In this document: positions 35,101 to 45,835 of the stretch, piece after piece | Numbering within the stretch: the first letter of the stretch is position 1 | Layout: each line of letters starts with the position of its first letter | The notes under the pieces: generated by a model | What the model saw: the letters and a program-made list of their open reading frames with translations, nothing else | The model's database searches: none | What the model was told of the DNA's origin: nothing | Assembly (NCBI GenBank): GCA_030544215.1 | Contig: JARZZO010000003.1 | Coordinates: 34,352,379-34,416,378 of the forward strand | Source: Zantedeschia hybrid cultivar | Taxonomy: Eukaryota > Streptophyta > Magnoliopsida > Alismatales > Araceae | Length of the DNA stretch: 64,000 bases | Reading direction: 5' to 3' | Made by a program: the position numbers and the translations under genes

Positions 35101-35384
35101 AAATGCGTCTGCAATGCTGGACGTCGTTTAAACCGTGTCGAGCCCGCTCGACGCGAAACAGAACAGAGTCTCAGCCCCATCATGGCCTGAACTACAGGAT
35201 CCGACCCCGAAAACCGAATCCGAAAACCTCAGTCCTTACAGAAACCCTAGCTCAAGTCATAGAATCCAAGTTCGAACCCATCCAAATGCTAGTGAAACGT
35301 GAGATAGTTGGTGCAAGTTAGCAACATAATCATCTTCCTCTCTCTTTCTTTTTCTCTCTTGATTATCTTTTATTTTTCTTTAAG
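32184..35384 (+). repeat. Dispersed repeat R2, copy 1, split by an insertion
   Basis: Matches 57,757-58,644 in the same orientation, from TATTTTGGATGGACATAGAT to TATTTTTCTTTAAG. The match breaks at 32,939 and resumes at 35,241, with the LTR-like insertion between. The copy lacks the terminal TGTAGACACCC seen in copy 2. A run of 'GCCCAATGGC'-type phrases occurs in both copies (32,337-32,465 here). Copy 2 has LTR character. Confidence 0.85.
32940..35240. mobile_element. Solo-LTR-like insertion, 2,301 bp, with 5-bp target duplication
   Basis: Begins TGTAATGACC and ends AGTCCTTACA, so it has TG..CA termini with a 5-bp inverted repeat (TGTAA/TTACA). It is flanked by GAAAC on both sides (32,935-32,939 and 35,241-35,245). 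The empty site AGAGAAACCCTAG survives in the other copy of repeat R2 at about 58,500. Inside, GGGGTGAGTCTCAACG..AAGACTCAGTAGG resembles LTRs of Ty3/gypsy chromoviruses. The 34.0-35.2 kb part is GC-rich with repeated ACGCGTCG / AAGGCGTC phrases. There is no internal coding domain and no second LTR, hence solo LTR. Confidence 0.8.
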
Positions 35385-36779
35385 CTTTTCACAAATAGGT
35401 CTTATCACCAGTTGATAAGATTCACTTTGTTAGCAAGTTGGTGTCTCCTATATAAGGGATCTTATCACAAGATGATAAGATTCGTTTTCTTAGAACTTGA
35501 AATTTTTTCAAAATTTAGAATACCACACAATGAGAGGATACCAACAATATAAAAAACATGAGAAGAGTCATAAGAGGTAATTGAGATAAATATTTATTTG
35601 TGCCCTTCCCAAAAAGTAGATTTTATATAACTAAATCAAGAGGAATAAGAATTCTCCAATTAGAAATAATTTAACATGGTTATTACAAAAGTATTTATAC
35701 AAAAATCCCAATGAGAAAATTGAAGAGTAAGGCCTAGTTTTGTGAATAATGTATAGTTTTGTGAATGTTTGCGTCACTTTTTTTTTGGCCCAATATAAAT
35801 AAAGAATGATATAGAGGGGGTATGAAGTATGTTTGAAGATGGATAGATGCACAAAAGATGTAGATCACCAAAGACGCTATGTGAAAGAAGAGGCTGGGCA
35901 ACCTATTAATCAAGCAGTTAGAAGGCAATTCGGTATTGATAAATTAATCAAAAATAGAAATCTTTGGGTTGAGAGAGGTTGTGTGAGGGAGAAAGAGATG
36001 ATGATAGATTAAATTGCATACATGGAACAAATATATGAATATCTGGTATAGTTAAAATATAGTTTTATAGTTCCATGGATGGTCTATGGAACAAATGTTT
36101 CTGACTTTATATGTCACATAAATTTTGTTTGAAAGAGATGGTTATGTGAGTAAAGTATATTAATTTAGCTCTGACCATAATCACAAATATTTCTAACCTT
36201 CTATACATATACATTTTTTTATAAGAAAGATAATTATATGAGTATATAGTATTATTTTTTTGCACAAAGTGACTAAAAATGTTCTCAAAGTTTTTAAAAT
36301 AATAATAGTTGTTAGGTTAGAGTACTTGTATTGAACAAATATGAACACCTAGAATAATTGAAATGCAGATTCAAGACTCCACATGAATGGTCTATGGAAC
36401 AAATGTTAGTAACTTTCTATGTCATATATATTTCTTTAGGAGAGAGATAATTACATGAGTCAAATGACAAATGTCAACATAAGATAAGATATTTGGAATA
36501 ATCACATCAAAGTAATTGAAACACAAGTAAGTCGAGCAAGATGTTGTTTCATGTGACTGCAATTTTATAGACACGGGAAAGTAGAGTTAGATTTCAGCAA
36601 GATATGCTGAAATTATGCGTTGGAAATTTTTGGGGATTGTTGTGTGAACTGTTGTCAAAGGCATGTTTGTTAAAAAAGTTAGCATGGTAACCCATACTTA
36701 CCTCAAGTTTTAAATTGGATTTCTAAAATAGGCAATCACTTTCCACAACTATAATAATATAGAAGAAAAAATGAAATTC
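35385..36779. other. Intergenic, no gene seen
   Basis: AT-rich. Phrases such as GGTCTATGGAACAAATGTT recur (about 36,077 and 36,390), suggesting an internal duplication. No credible ORF. Confidence 0.45.
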
Positions 36780-36809
36780 GAGTTTCGAGCAACTTGTTAC
36801 CTTCTTTGC

Positions 36810-36975
36810 AAACACCCTACCTCTAAATGAGAGGAAAGCAAGATATAATCCTAAAGTAGACCTTGTATTCCCGGTTTGCAGGAATCATGAGGAGACTGCT
36901 GATCACATCTTCCTCAAGTGTGAGTATGCGAGAATAAACTGGTTCACATCCAAAAATCGCAGTTCTCAACGGTGA
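36810..36975 (+). pseudogene. LINE 3' fragment: zf-RVT zinc-finger remnant
   Basis: One frame reads FPVCRNHEETADHIFLKC, then EYARINWFTS. Plant L1 elements end with a zinc-binding domain of the form CPLC..ET..HLF..C..A..W; here the first cysteine codon is TTC instead of TGC. Only the 3'-terminal part of the LINE is present, and it lies directly upstream of the small gene at 37.1-37.7 kb. Confidence 0.7.
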
Positions 36976-37234
36976 TAACAACCAGACAATAGCAGATTGG
37001 GTGCAGCAGTGGGAAGAAGTTGACAAAGTTCATCCAACTTTGGCACCCTCAACTCCTAGGAGGGGTTTGCCAACACCCTTAAATCAAATCATTCCCACAC
37101 CCACGGTGGCCCCACAAGCCCCTGAACGCCTCCACGGTCACACGACTCACACCCCCCTCTCCCACGCCCAAGGCCTATTTTCCCGCGCACTCTCCTCTCC
37201 TACCCTCTTCCCACGCCCACACCCACCCACGGTG

Positions 37235-37242
37235 TTATAAAC
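37235..37242 (+). promoter_or_regulatory. TATA box of small gene copy 1
   Basis: TTATAAAC lies 123 nt upstream of the ATG, followed by a pyrimidine-rich leader (CTTCTCC repeats), a typical plant promoter layout. The roughly 90-bp segment carrying it is absent from copy 2. Confidence 0.5.
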
Positions 37243-37364
37243 ACATCAGCTTGCCTTTTTCGCACCGCTTCCTCTTGACCAGTCTCTTCTCCTTCTACAC
37301 ACCCCAGTCTCTAAACCTTTTCTCTCCGCCAGCCAGCAGCCAGTTCTCCTCTCTCTCCTCTGCT

Positions 37365-37667
37365 ATGCCGAAGCATAAGCCCAAACATCCATTTAGATGG
37401 AATGCGAGAAGAACCATCAACCCCGGCGCGCGCGTGCGTTCGGCGCCTCTGCCAGATCCGATCGTACGACCTCGGTCGGCCTCCGCAACCGCACTGTCAA
37501 CTTCCGAGAACAACCCCGACGTGCTCGTGTCTTCGCCGCCTCTTATGGATCCAATCGTACGGTCGGCCTCTGCACCGGCACTGTCAACTGCCGAGATCCC
37601 ATCCGCATCCGCCTCCTCCCCCGCCCCCTCCGCGACTCCATCGATGTCTTCATCCTCCACCGCATAA
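37365..37667 (+). CDS. Small unrecognised gene, copy 1 (100 aa)
   Basis: The ORF begins MPKHKPKHPFRWNARRTINP, basic and arginine/lysine-rich, followed by a low-complexity Ser/Pro/Ala tail in which PIVR.RSAS.. and AEIPSASAS occur. A paralogue lies at 59,620. The first 20 residues are identical between copies although four codons differ, all silently. The tails differ by indels: in copy 1 the last part reads as serine-rich, while its +1 frame reads RDSIDVFILHRIM, matching the frame used by copy 2. So a 1-bp indel separates the C-termini. A TATA box and CT-rich leader precede the ATG. I recognise no family and claim no function. It could also be part of an unknown repeat. Confidence 0.5.
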   Translation: MPKHKPKHPFRWNARRTINPGARVRSAPLPDPIVRPRSASATALSTSENNPDVLVSSPPLMDPIVRSASAPALSTAEIPSASASSPAPSATPSMSSSSTA

Positions 37668-38030
37668 TGACGGCTACTTGATAATCGGCTCCATTCTGTT
37701 GCGCTACACTACTTGGTAAGGAATTAGTTGCATTTGGTGTAAATTTTGGTGTTCTCCACTTTACGAGGGTTACTTATCAAGAAATTAGTTGCATCTACGT
37801 CTTCATCCACCGCATAATGATGGCTACTTGGTAACCAACTCCATCCTGTTGCGCTACACTACTTGGTAAGGGTAAGGAATTTGTTGCATCTGCTGTAAAT
37901 TTTGGTGTTCTGCACTTTACGAGGGTACTTGTCAAGAAATTAGTTGCATCTGCTGTAATGCAGGGTTACTTGTTAAGAAGGTATTAGTTGTATCTGCCTA
38001 TGGTGTTTTGTTGAACACTGAATATTAGCC
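37645..38030 (+). repeat. 3' flank of small gene copy 1: duplicated about 150-bp unit and single ancestor of the 97-bp repeat
   Basis: The block from GTCTTCATC..CACCGCATAATGA through GCGCTACACTACTTGG to TCAAGAAATTAGTTGCATC occurs twice (about 37,645-37,794 and 37,795-37,953). Next, 37,963-38,030 (GGGTTACTTGTTAAGA .. TTGAACACTGAATATTAG) is a single diverged unit of the repeat that is massively amplified beside copy 2 at 60-62.9 kb. Confidence 0.7.
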
Positions 38031-40500
38031 ATAAATCTTTTAGTTGTGCCGTTCTAAATTAACTTTTTGATAAATCTTTTTTGGTTTTTGACTATATATA
38101 AGAATGCAAAACAAATGCAACATATTATTTCTTAATGTTGGTAGGATCGGCAACGCACCATGACTCGGTCATATAGTGGGATGGGTAGTAGACTGTGAAG
38201 CGTGTTGTGGAAGATAAGACATTATTTAGCAATTTCTTAAAAAAGTGATGTGAAGAAAAGTTTGTCTAGCAGATAGTATGATTATCAATTTATCATGTTG
38301 GATACGATTTGCTTGTACCTTGTGGATAGCATACCTTGGATGGTATGTCAAAAGATATTGAGGGCCCTGCTATTTCTTGTAACATTTATTTAGGAACAAA
38401 TCTTACAAACCTTTGTGGTCGATCAATGCTTATAAGGAACCTTGTGAACCAAGTGATTTTCATGCCTTTTCAGTTTGAACTTGCGATTTGCTCATTTATT
38501 ACTCACTATAAATTGTTGATGACACAACTGACATATTTTGCAAAAAGAGGTTGTGGATTGCACCACCGACTCTATTAAATAATAAAGAAGTTGTTTACAG
38601 CACAACTCACATATAACACATTAGATGCTCACAAAGAGATTTTTAGATATTGTCCTCTATAATTTATCACATTTAGGGATTCACCCCTTCAATCTTGATA
38701 TTTATTTATAATCCCTTACAATCCATGCCATGCGGTAAACCTGCAGAAAATTAGGAACAATTCCTTCAAGTTTCTTAGGGTTTATCTAATAAAAATACAA
38801 TTGTGGGTATTTTCAAAACCCCTTACAGTTTATCACATTTAGGTCTAAACCATCAAATCTTGATAGTTATTTACAACCCCTTAAAGCCCTATGACACTTG
38901 ATGAACACTTCAGAAAATTAGGAATAACCTGTTTACCTTTTTTGAAAAGAAAAAACTAAAAATGGGGCTAATCAAATAAACATACACTCTTGAGGAGCTA
39001 AAAATAACTATTAGGATTACAAAGGTTAATCCCTAATCATGATAAACTTTAGAGGGTTATATCTAACAATCCCTAATTAAAAAGATAAACATCTTAGACA
39101 AAAGTGCAAATGGCAAAATTTTCCTGGCGGTTGGTTCCTTATGAAAACATATATCAAATGCATGCCGAATCTACGGAAAGAAAGGAATGCAAACTCTTAA
39201 TGGATCACTGGATGAATGTTGTCATCTCCCATGATTAGACGCAAATGGTAACCATACCCCAATTATTTGACAAATCATTAGCTTGTAGGTCAGCTAACAA
39301 ATAGACTTTTTAAATTGATATGCATAGTGGATAAGATAATAGATACACACGTTTTCTAACCGAATGTATATGGTAGAGTAAGATCCAACTATTTGGCCGA
39401 TTATGAGCTTATAGGACAGTTAGCGAATAGCATTACTAAACCGATAGCTTAATGGATACAGTCATGGATCTACCTTAGATTTGCACTGAATCTGACCCAC
39501 TTGAATCCGTCCCCCTGATTGCGAAAATAAGAAACGGAAATAAAGGCACAGGCAGAAATAATTTAACTGAAAGTAGGTGTAATTAAAGCGAGCCGAGATC
39601 TGGAAGTTGCATGCAACGAAATGGTGGAAATTGTCGATAATTGAAGTTACCTTGCTTTTGTTAGGAAAGGTAATGATATAAATATTATAACGGAAGTAGA
39701 GCCTTTGATTCCAAGCCATTAGCCAGTGAATTCGACCCCCAAAACCAATTGAATTCGTAGAATTTACAAAGCATTACAATCTAGAGCCGAGATCCCAAAA
39801 ATGTAGCATGAAATATGTTGAAAAACAATCACTGAAAATGGCATAAAGCCACAAAAGCTCCTCGTTTTTGCATCCAAATGAGTACCACTGTGAACCATAA
39901 ATTTAGACAATGAAGATCGCTTAATGCAATTACCTTCCCTCATTTGAAAAAAACAAATAAAGCCAAGCAATCATATGATGCGACATCTCATGAATAACTC
40001 CAACGCTATGATACAAATTCACCTAAAACCCTCTATTACAAATCATCACCGAAGGAAACATCAGTTAATCCCAACGTAGAACATCCCAAAAGAAGTTATC
40101 TTTCTCATTAATCACTAGGAACCATGAAGACCCTTGGCAAGAAACACTCACAAAACTGTAGCCCTTCGATCTCCCAGGATCTTGTCAGCGATGACGACCT
40201 CCAAGGATTCAAGAACGAACCCGATCACCTAAATTGGAGGAAAATATGAAAAAAGAACAAGAAAAGGATATGATCACAGTGTGCACAAGAAAACAAGCAA
40301 CATGATTAGCGAGATCAAGCGATTCTACGATCATTCCAACGAGCCCTAGGCTAATACCCAATAAAGATTAGGGGTGCAAAATGGTAGGATCCGCATGGAT
40401 TTTGACCCGGATTTGAGTAAGACCGCATCTGAGACATCAGATCTAGACTTGGATCCGCTTTGCCCTCTGCCTTATCTGGATACTTGCTAGAGGATTTGGA
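38031..40500. other. Intergenic with two old tandem duplications, no gene
   Basis: A unit of about 166 bp containing TTTATCACATTTAGG is duplicated (starts about 38,663 and 38,829). Around 39,250-39,440 another diverged duplication of about 140 bp is visible. No ORF has a recognisable domain. Confidence 0.45.
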
Positions 40501-41210
40501 TGTCCGAATCATATGAAGGGTGGGTTTCTGGAGGATGACACTGTTGACACCCACCATGGCAAGGAGCTCAATCTAAAGCCACCAGAACTCCCCGAAGTCT
40601 GGAAGCACCTTGGAGGGAGAGTAGTCAAAGACATCCGAGGGTGCCGGATTTGACGACACCAAGGCCATTGCGGCAGGTGGCAAGAGTAGATGGTGGCGGA
40701 GGGCGTGAAAGAGGATGAAGAAAAAGAAGAGTCCCTAGTGCTTGGCAGAGGACGGGGCAGCAAGGATCTGGTCGCCGTCGAGAACAAGGGGTTCCAGGTC
40801 GATGATGAGATCGCCACCACAGGGTTTGCTGGCATCACCATAGGAAGGGGAGGAGCTATTGGAGGGGTACCACATCTATGCCGCCAAATGCGCCAGCGAT
40901 GGCACAACATGGCGAATCCACTGCTGCAGTAGCTGCGCGAGGCCCTCGTGCTATGGTCTTCTTCATTCCCCTCTTTGTTCCCAGCCAAACAACCCCCATG
41001 GCAATGCTGGCTTGCCAGCTTTATGGGCACGGGGTGGATGCCCCCATGGCATCAACATCAGGCCTGCTATTATACACCCGCCGAGATGGAGAGAGGTGGT
41101 CAAGAGCATGGTCAGAGCCAGGCACGACACATCGGAGGTAGGTGAAGGAGAGAAGTGGATATGCTCTTTGTATTTGCAGCGGGGAGAGGAGGAAGGAGGC
41201 AACCCTGGCA
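40501..41210. other. GC-rich island with overlapping unassigned ORFs
   Basis: About 700 bp of raised GC. On the minus strand one frame includes a peptide starting MALVSSNPAPSDVFDYSPSK and PDFGEFWW before a stop (about 40,660-40,565), and another frame is open for 173 codons. On the plus strand there is an acidic and Gly-rich frame. None matches a family I know. It may be a gene fragment or retrocopy. Confidence 0.25.
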
Positions 41211-41553
41211 GAGGGTTTCCAACTCTCTCTCAGATTTTTTATCACATAATTTATATGAGATTGACCTTACATAGGTTGTGTATTAAGCTCACAGCATTTA
41301 TATATGACATTAACCTACTAATGGCATTGACCTCACAACATTTATTCTTACTCTTTCCACATATTTTGTCACAACATTTATATATGACATTAACCTACTG
41401 ATGCAAATTCATATTCGAGCTTGGTTTTTACTTAACTAATGTCTTCTTGCACTAATGGCTGCCCTACACTAAGGACTTGTAAAGATCACGTCTGCCTCCA
41501 CTGTCGGGAAGCAATTAAAAAGCATAGCCTAGGAGCATAAACATATCCCTTCA

Positions 41554-41712
41554 ATGAAGGAATGCGTGGATGGTTTGCGACATGTTCCTGGCATACATCC
41601 GGAATTGTTTGTCAAGTCCTTGGATCCCTTCAAAGATCCGAGAAATCGGAGATTATTTATGGTCATCGGCGATAAGGAGAAGATAATGTGGATGTTGCAT
41701 CACGTGCGCTGA
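41554..41712 (+). CDS. Short unrecognised ORF (52 aa), coding-like
   Basis: ATG to TGA, with a non-repetitive, charged peptide containing HVPGIHPELFVKSLDPF, then RNRRLFMVIGDKEKIMWML. It lies 225 bp upstream of the RNase H1 N-domain ORF and in the same reading frame, with stops between. It may be the remnant of one larger transposon or viral-like ORF. I do not recognise the family. Confidence 0.3.
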   Translation: MKECVDGLRHVPGIHPELFVKSLDPFKDPRNRRLFMVIGDKEKIMWMLHHVR

Positions 41713-41937
41713 TGTGTGGGATTTTGTACTCTATGTCGGACTTCTTGTTATCTTGCATATATTCTTATCTTGGACCTTGTATTTGCTTGGACTTTGTATT
41801 TGTGCCTTATGTACTTGTTTGTACCTTGTCAGCCTATCTTATTATGTTCTTAATCCTACATGTTATGTATGCTTAGTTTTTTTTACTCCTATGGGTACTC
41901 ACCCAATTAAATGCAAGCATTTGACATCTTTGTAAGC

Positions 41938-42084
41938 ATGGGACGGTACAAATGTTATGTGGTTTGGGTTGATCGTGAGCCAGGAGTGTATTCTAGTTGG
42001 CCTGAATGCTTTGTCCAGGTGAATGGGTACCCAAGAGCTTGTTACAAGGGCTTCCGTGTTAGTATTAGGTGGCCTCCAAGTTAA
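41938..42084 (+). CDS. Short ORF (48 aa) with RNase H1 N-terminal (viroplasmin-like) domain
   Basis: The peptide reads KCYVVWVDREPGVYSSW at residues 5-21, then ECFVQVNGYPRACYKGF at residues 23-39. This is the RNase H1 N-terminal hybrid-binding fold (also called the caulimovirus viroplasmin domain), with its YYVV..GR.PGVYSSW..C..QV.G..GA.YKGF signature. It stops at once after the domain. In cellular RNase H1 the domain binds RNA-DNA hybrids and is followed by a nuclease domain, which is absent here. The same domain is carried by some plant retroelements, and an LTR end lies about 1.5 kb downstream. It could be a relic of such an element or a captured domain. Confidence 0.6.
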   Translation: MGRYKCYVVWVDREPGVYSSWPECFVQVNGYPRACYKGFRVSIRWPPS

Positions 42085-43593
42085 TCAAATATTTTGTATT
42101 ATTCAGTTATTAATAACATGGCTTAAATTCATTGTGTACGTAATTTGACATTGTTTATCGTTTCACGTTGAAGTTCATGAACATGTGCAATAGTCTTCGG
42201 ATTATGATGAGATCCTATTTACAGGGCTGAAAGCTTGTAAAACACATGTCCTTCATTGTTCATAGTCGAAGGATGTTTGAGAAGGACATCATACATTTGG
42301 TTTGACTAGTACAATTTTCTTCAGCTCATTTGATGAGGGTGACTGATCCTATAAGTTACTTGTGTGGAGACACTATGTGAGACCTGTAGGTGCTCATTGG
42401 CTAATAAGTTCACTGAACTGATTTGACTATGAACCGTTTGATGGTATCTACCTAATTGTTAACCAGTTTGATTCTTTGTCACGATTGCGTGGTTGGTCCT
42501 TGGACCTAGACACCAAGGATATCTTGTTGGTAGATCTCTGAGCTTTGACCATGACTTACGAATCCCTAATCATGGGATATCAATAAATTAAGTGATCAGG
42601 TTCAGGGAGATGCCCTTGAAGATAATTATGTGGTCAATAAGGGATCATCCACTTTCGGTAATAAGAGAGAAAATGTTCCAGGAATGATGCGTTTAAATCT
42701 CTAGCCAGGGGGGACACTGTATCAGATAGTGAGTTATCTAATATAGTTTAGTGACATCTGATTCAAGTGAATCTACCGGCTAGGATTTAACAGTAAACTA
42801 TGTCCAAGGTCAATTTGGGAACATCGTACGGATGAAGGATTATATCTGCGCGGTAACCGATGATGAAAATGTTCTATCAGTAGGTTGCAGAACCCCGATG
42901 CTTTTTAGGTTTACACAGTATTGCTTGGCACCCAACGTGATCGAAGGTCCATTCAAATTTAATAAGAGACATTAAATTTAGCTAATTAATTAATATATAG
43001 ATATTAATTAATTTAGTGAGTCAGTAAGGAGTTATTGAGCTTAATGGGCCATTAACTAGACTGGTATTTGGGCCTAGAGACTCACACGCAAAAGGTCTTC
43101 AGTCGATGGGTTAATTAACAGATTTTATGATAAATGTGGGTTTTTCTGAAAAATCGCAAAGGCACTTATTATAAAAGTACGGCTGCTAGCCGCCCCCTCT
43201 CTATCTCCTCTCTCTCTGGTCGCCCCCTTCAGAGGGCGCCCCCTGGTGGCTTTGCTTTGCTTCCCGCCGGCTCCGCTTCCCGTCAGACAGGAACACCGAT
43301 TCCACATGTCGCGGAGAGTTATGCGCAGCTAGACGGGCTCCCCAGATGCCACACTGAGTGACGAAGCGAGGACGATCTGTCAAAAGGAAGACTGCATGGA
43401 TACCGCTAGAGGCCGATCACCTGCGCGGCTTGCAGAATCACATCGACGGAATCGGACGAAAACGGATTCGAATCCATGCAAGGTGAAAATTGTTTTCACA
43501 TCTAATCTGTTTTTGTTTATTTAAAATGGCACAGGATCCGAAAAATTATTTTCGGCTGCGTTTTCTTGATTCCGACACAGCAAACCCAACAAT
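42085..43593 (+). mobile_element. LTR 3' portion of a copia-like element, with promoter
   Basis: A TATA box (TTATAAAAG, about 43,169-43,177) is followed by a CT-rich start region. The LTR appears to end CCCAACA at 43,593, immediately followed by a degenerate primer site. The AACCCAACA end predicts a TGTTGGGTT start, which I did not find, so the 5' boundary is unknown. The part from 42,085 to about 42,960 has the uneven composition of plant LTRs (GATGCCCTTGAAG, GGTAACCGATG) but is not proven. Confidence 0.5.
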
Positions 43594-43612
43594 GATATTA
43601 GAGGCAGATTTC
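43594..43612 (+). other. Degenerate primer binding site
   Basis: ATGATATTAGAGGCAGATT follows the LTR end. The usual tRNA-Met primer site of plant copia elements is TGGTATCAGAGC; most positions match, with several substitutions. A functional element is therefore unlikely. Confidence 0.5.
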
Positions 43613-44690
43613 ACTGTGTTCTTCGCTATTTTGATCTCTAAAATTTATAGTTTATGAATATTATTCCATTCTAGTGTTTATTTTTCTATTTGATTTGAAT
43701 TCATGAGATGAACAAAGCGATCAGATCGTATTTTCAATTTGCAAAAAAATAATTTTTTTATTGGGATTCGTGGTGTTCTTTGTTGGACAAAGAACGTTTC
43801 ATTTTTGGAGGGGCATATGGATCCCTTGGATGGATCCTTGCTGGCTAGTCACCGCTGCCCCCTTGCACCGGCGCATGATTGATTGCTTGGTGGCTTGGGG
43901 GCACCGGCTGGCTGGCCATCCCCTTCTTTTTCTTCCTGCGAATTTGGGAGTCGGAAGGGGAGGGTTTAAAAGGGGAAATACTACTCCATCGGCGCCCTTC
44001 TCAGGCCTCCACCGGACGGCGCCGACGCCATCGCCGTTGCGGGTGGACGGGCGTTGATGCTCACCCGATGCCAATGCCGGCGTCGAAAGAGGCCGGGGGG
44101 GGGGGGCGCTCGGGCGTCCCCTGTCGGGCGGGTTTGCCTAGCAGCCGACAGGGTCTAGCCCTACTGGACCCTGGCTCGGGACAAGTGGTTCGAGCCAGGC
44201 CCCAGCAGGGCTCGGACCAGGCCTGCCCAGTTGTGCGGGCCTGGGTCCGAGCCCATTGTTGGGCCTGGCTCGGCCCTGAGCTGGGCCCTTTTAGGCCCTC
44301 TAATTGAGCCCTCTAAAATGTCAAATAAAAATGAAAAAAGGAGGAGGATTTGGTTTTAATTTTAAAATATGATTTTTAATTTAACACCTTACTAAAGATT
44401 CAACTATACCATATTTAGAGCTGAAGTACACATTTGATTGTTTGTGCACAAGGCACATACTCCTGACTATTGCGTTCACCTCCCCATCACTTATGCTTCT
44501 AGTAAATGTAAAATTGATACCACCCACCATAAAGTTATTGAGACCATCTTACATTTCGTTTTTTCAACGACCAAGATCCATTCAAGAAATGAAACAGCTG
44601 GTGTGGGTTTCACTCTTCCGACAATGTTCCACACTGACTGCCGGGCCGGCTATGTTGTGACAAAATAGTGAGAAGAATCTAAACTTGAAA
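43613..44690. other. Presumed internal leader of the copia-like element, then GC-rich DNA; no gag-pol found
   Basis: Raised GC at 43,830-44,300 with GGGCCTGG/GCTCGG phrases. Frames crossing it encode low-complexity peptides. I find no zinc knuckle, protease, integrase or reverse transcriptase motif. Confidence 0.4.
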
Positions 44691-45135
44691 TGTAGGACGA
44701 GTCAAGCCAAGTTCTAGCTTACTCGAGCTTGGTTCAACTAATTTTAATCAAGTTCGAGTTCGAGCCGAATGTCTATGATGGTTGTTCAAGTTTGGCTCGT
44801 TTAAATATTAAATGAGATCAAGTCAAGTATCAAGTAGCTCGTGAGCTCAACGAATCAATGATACATTTAAATTAATTTTTTAAAATTTAAATATATAAAC
44901 TTAGATTAAACCAATAGTAAGTAGCAAGTTGTTTGCATCCTAATAATTTGATAGAAAATTCTATAAGATATTAAATATCTTATTAATTAAGTTTATTCAT
45001 GAATAAAATAATCAAATGAATACTTTACTTAAACAAGCTCTTAGTGAGTATTAAGACGAGTTCTTAAACTAGTTTGTTCACGAGTATAATCGAGCCAAGT
45101 TCACTTGTGTTCAAATTTGACTCGTTTAATGAATC
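44690..45135. repeat. Decayed 'CTCGAGCTTGG' type repeat
   Basis: Many words such as TCGAGCTTGG, GAGTTCGAGCC, AGCTCGTGAGCTC and GAGCCAAGTTC occur, with inverted halves (about 44,695-44,800 and 45,050-45,140). Short inverted-repeat elements with these words are widespread in plant genomes. No coding content. Confidence 0.45.
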
Positions 45136-45495
45136 AAGCTCATATTTGCAATTATGTAGTCATTGGTTTGTTGCAGCTGTTTCTAATAAAATTCTTTTTG
45201 AGATATTAGTTGGGATATTTGCTTATTTCTATGTTTTCAAATACATAATGATTCTTCGAATAATATACATGCAGAAAGCACATATTGTTAGCTAGTTTAT
45301 TCTGTGACAACTCTTTTTTCCTCGAGATATGTATTTTTATTTAAAGATAACATGCATCACAATTTATTATGTCTCGTTATTTAAGAGGGTAGAAGTGGCT
45401 TAGGCCCATTGAAGCCCGGTTAGGCCCAGGAAGCCCACGAACCCAGGAGGCAGCACTGTCAAAAGCGCAAGAGCCAAAAGTTCAAGAGTATGAAG

Positions 45496-45835
45496 TTGCT
45501 GCATTGCATTAGTTATGCTTGCAGTGGGTAAAAAAGTTTTTTTTTTTTAATATTTTGAGGTGAGCTTCGATATGTCCTACATGTTCTTATAGGCTGATCT
45601 CCGATAGGACAATCCAAAAAAATCTGAAAAATAAAAAAATCGAACCCCAATGAACATTACAAAATGCTTTTAATTGGCCAAACCTAATAACAATTTTTTA
45701 TTTTTCAGATTTTTTTGGATCGTCCAATCAGAGATCAGCCTATACAGATGTGTAGAACACCTCGGGGCCCACTTTAGAAAATTTAAAAAATAAAATTTCT
45801 TTTACCCACTAGACTAACTCAGTGCAACAAGCATA
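45496..45835. mobile_element. Fold-back element, family B copy 1
   Basis: Two arms of about 120 nt, AGTGGGTAAAAAAG..GGCTGATCTCCGATAGGACAATCC (45,533 on) and its inverse ending CTTTTACCCACT (45,810), enclose a spacer of about 50 nt. The similarity extends weakly outwards to TTGCTGCATTG and GTGCAACAAGC. Non-coding. It shares internal phrases with four other elements at 52-54 kb. A further half copy starts at about 45,870 (TTTTTTATGGTCGGCTC .. ATCTCTAATCAAATGA). Confidence 0.75.

Noticed and set aside
43761..44307. ORFs of 98 and 142 codons after the primer site as gag
   Set aside because: Low-complexity, GC-driven peptides without a zinc knuckle or known capsid motif.
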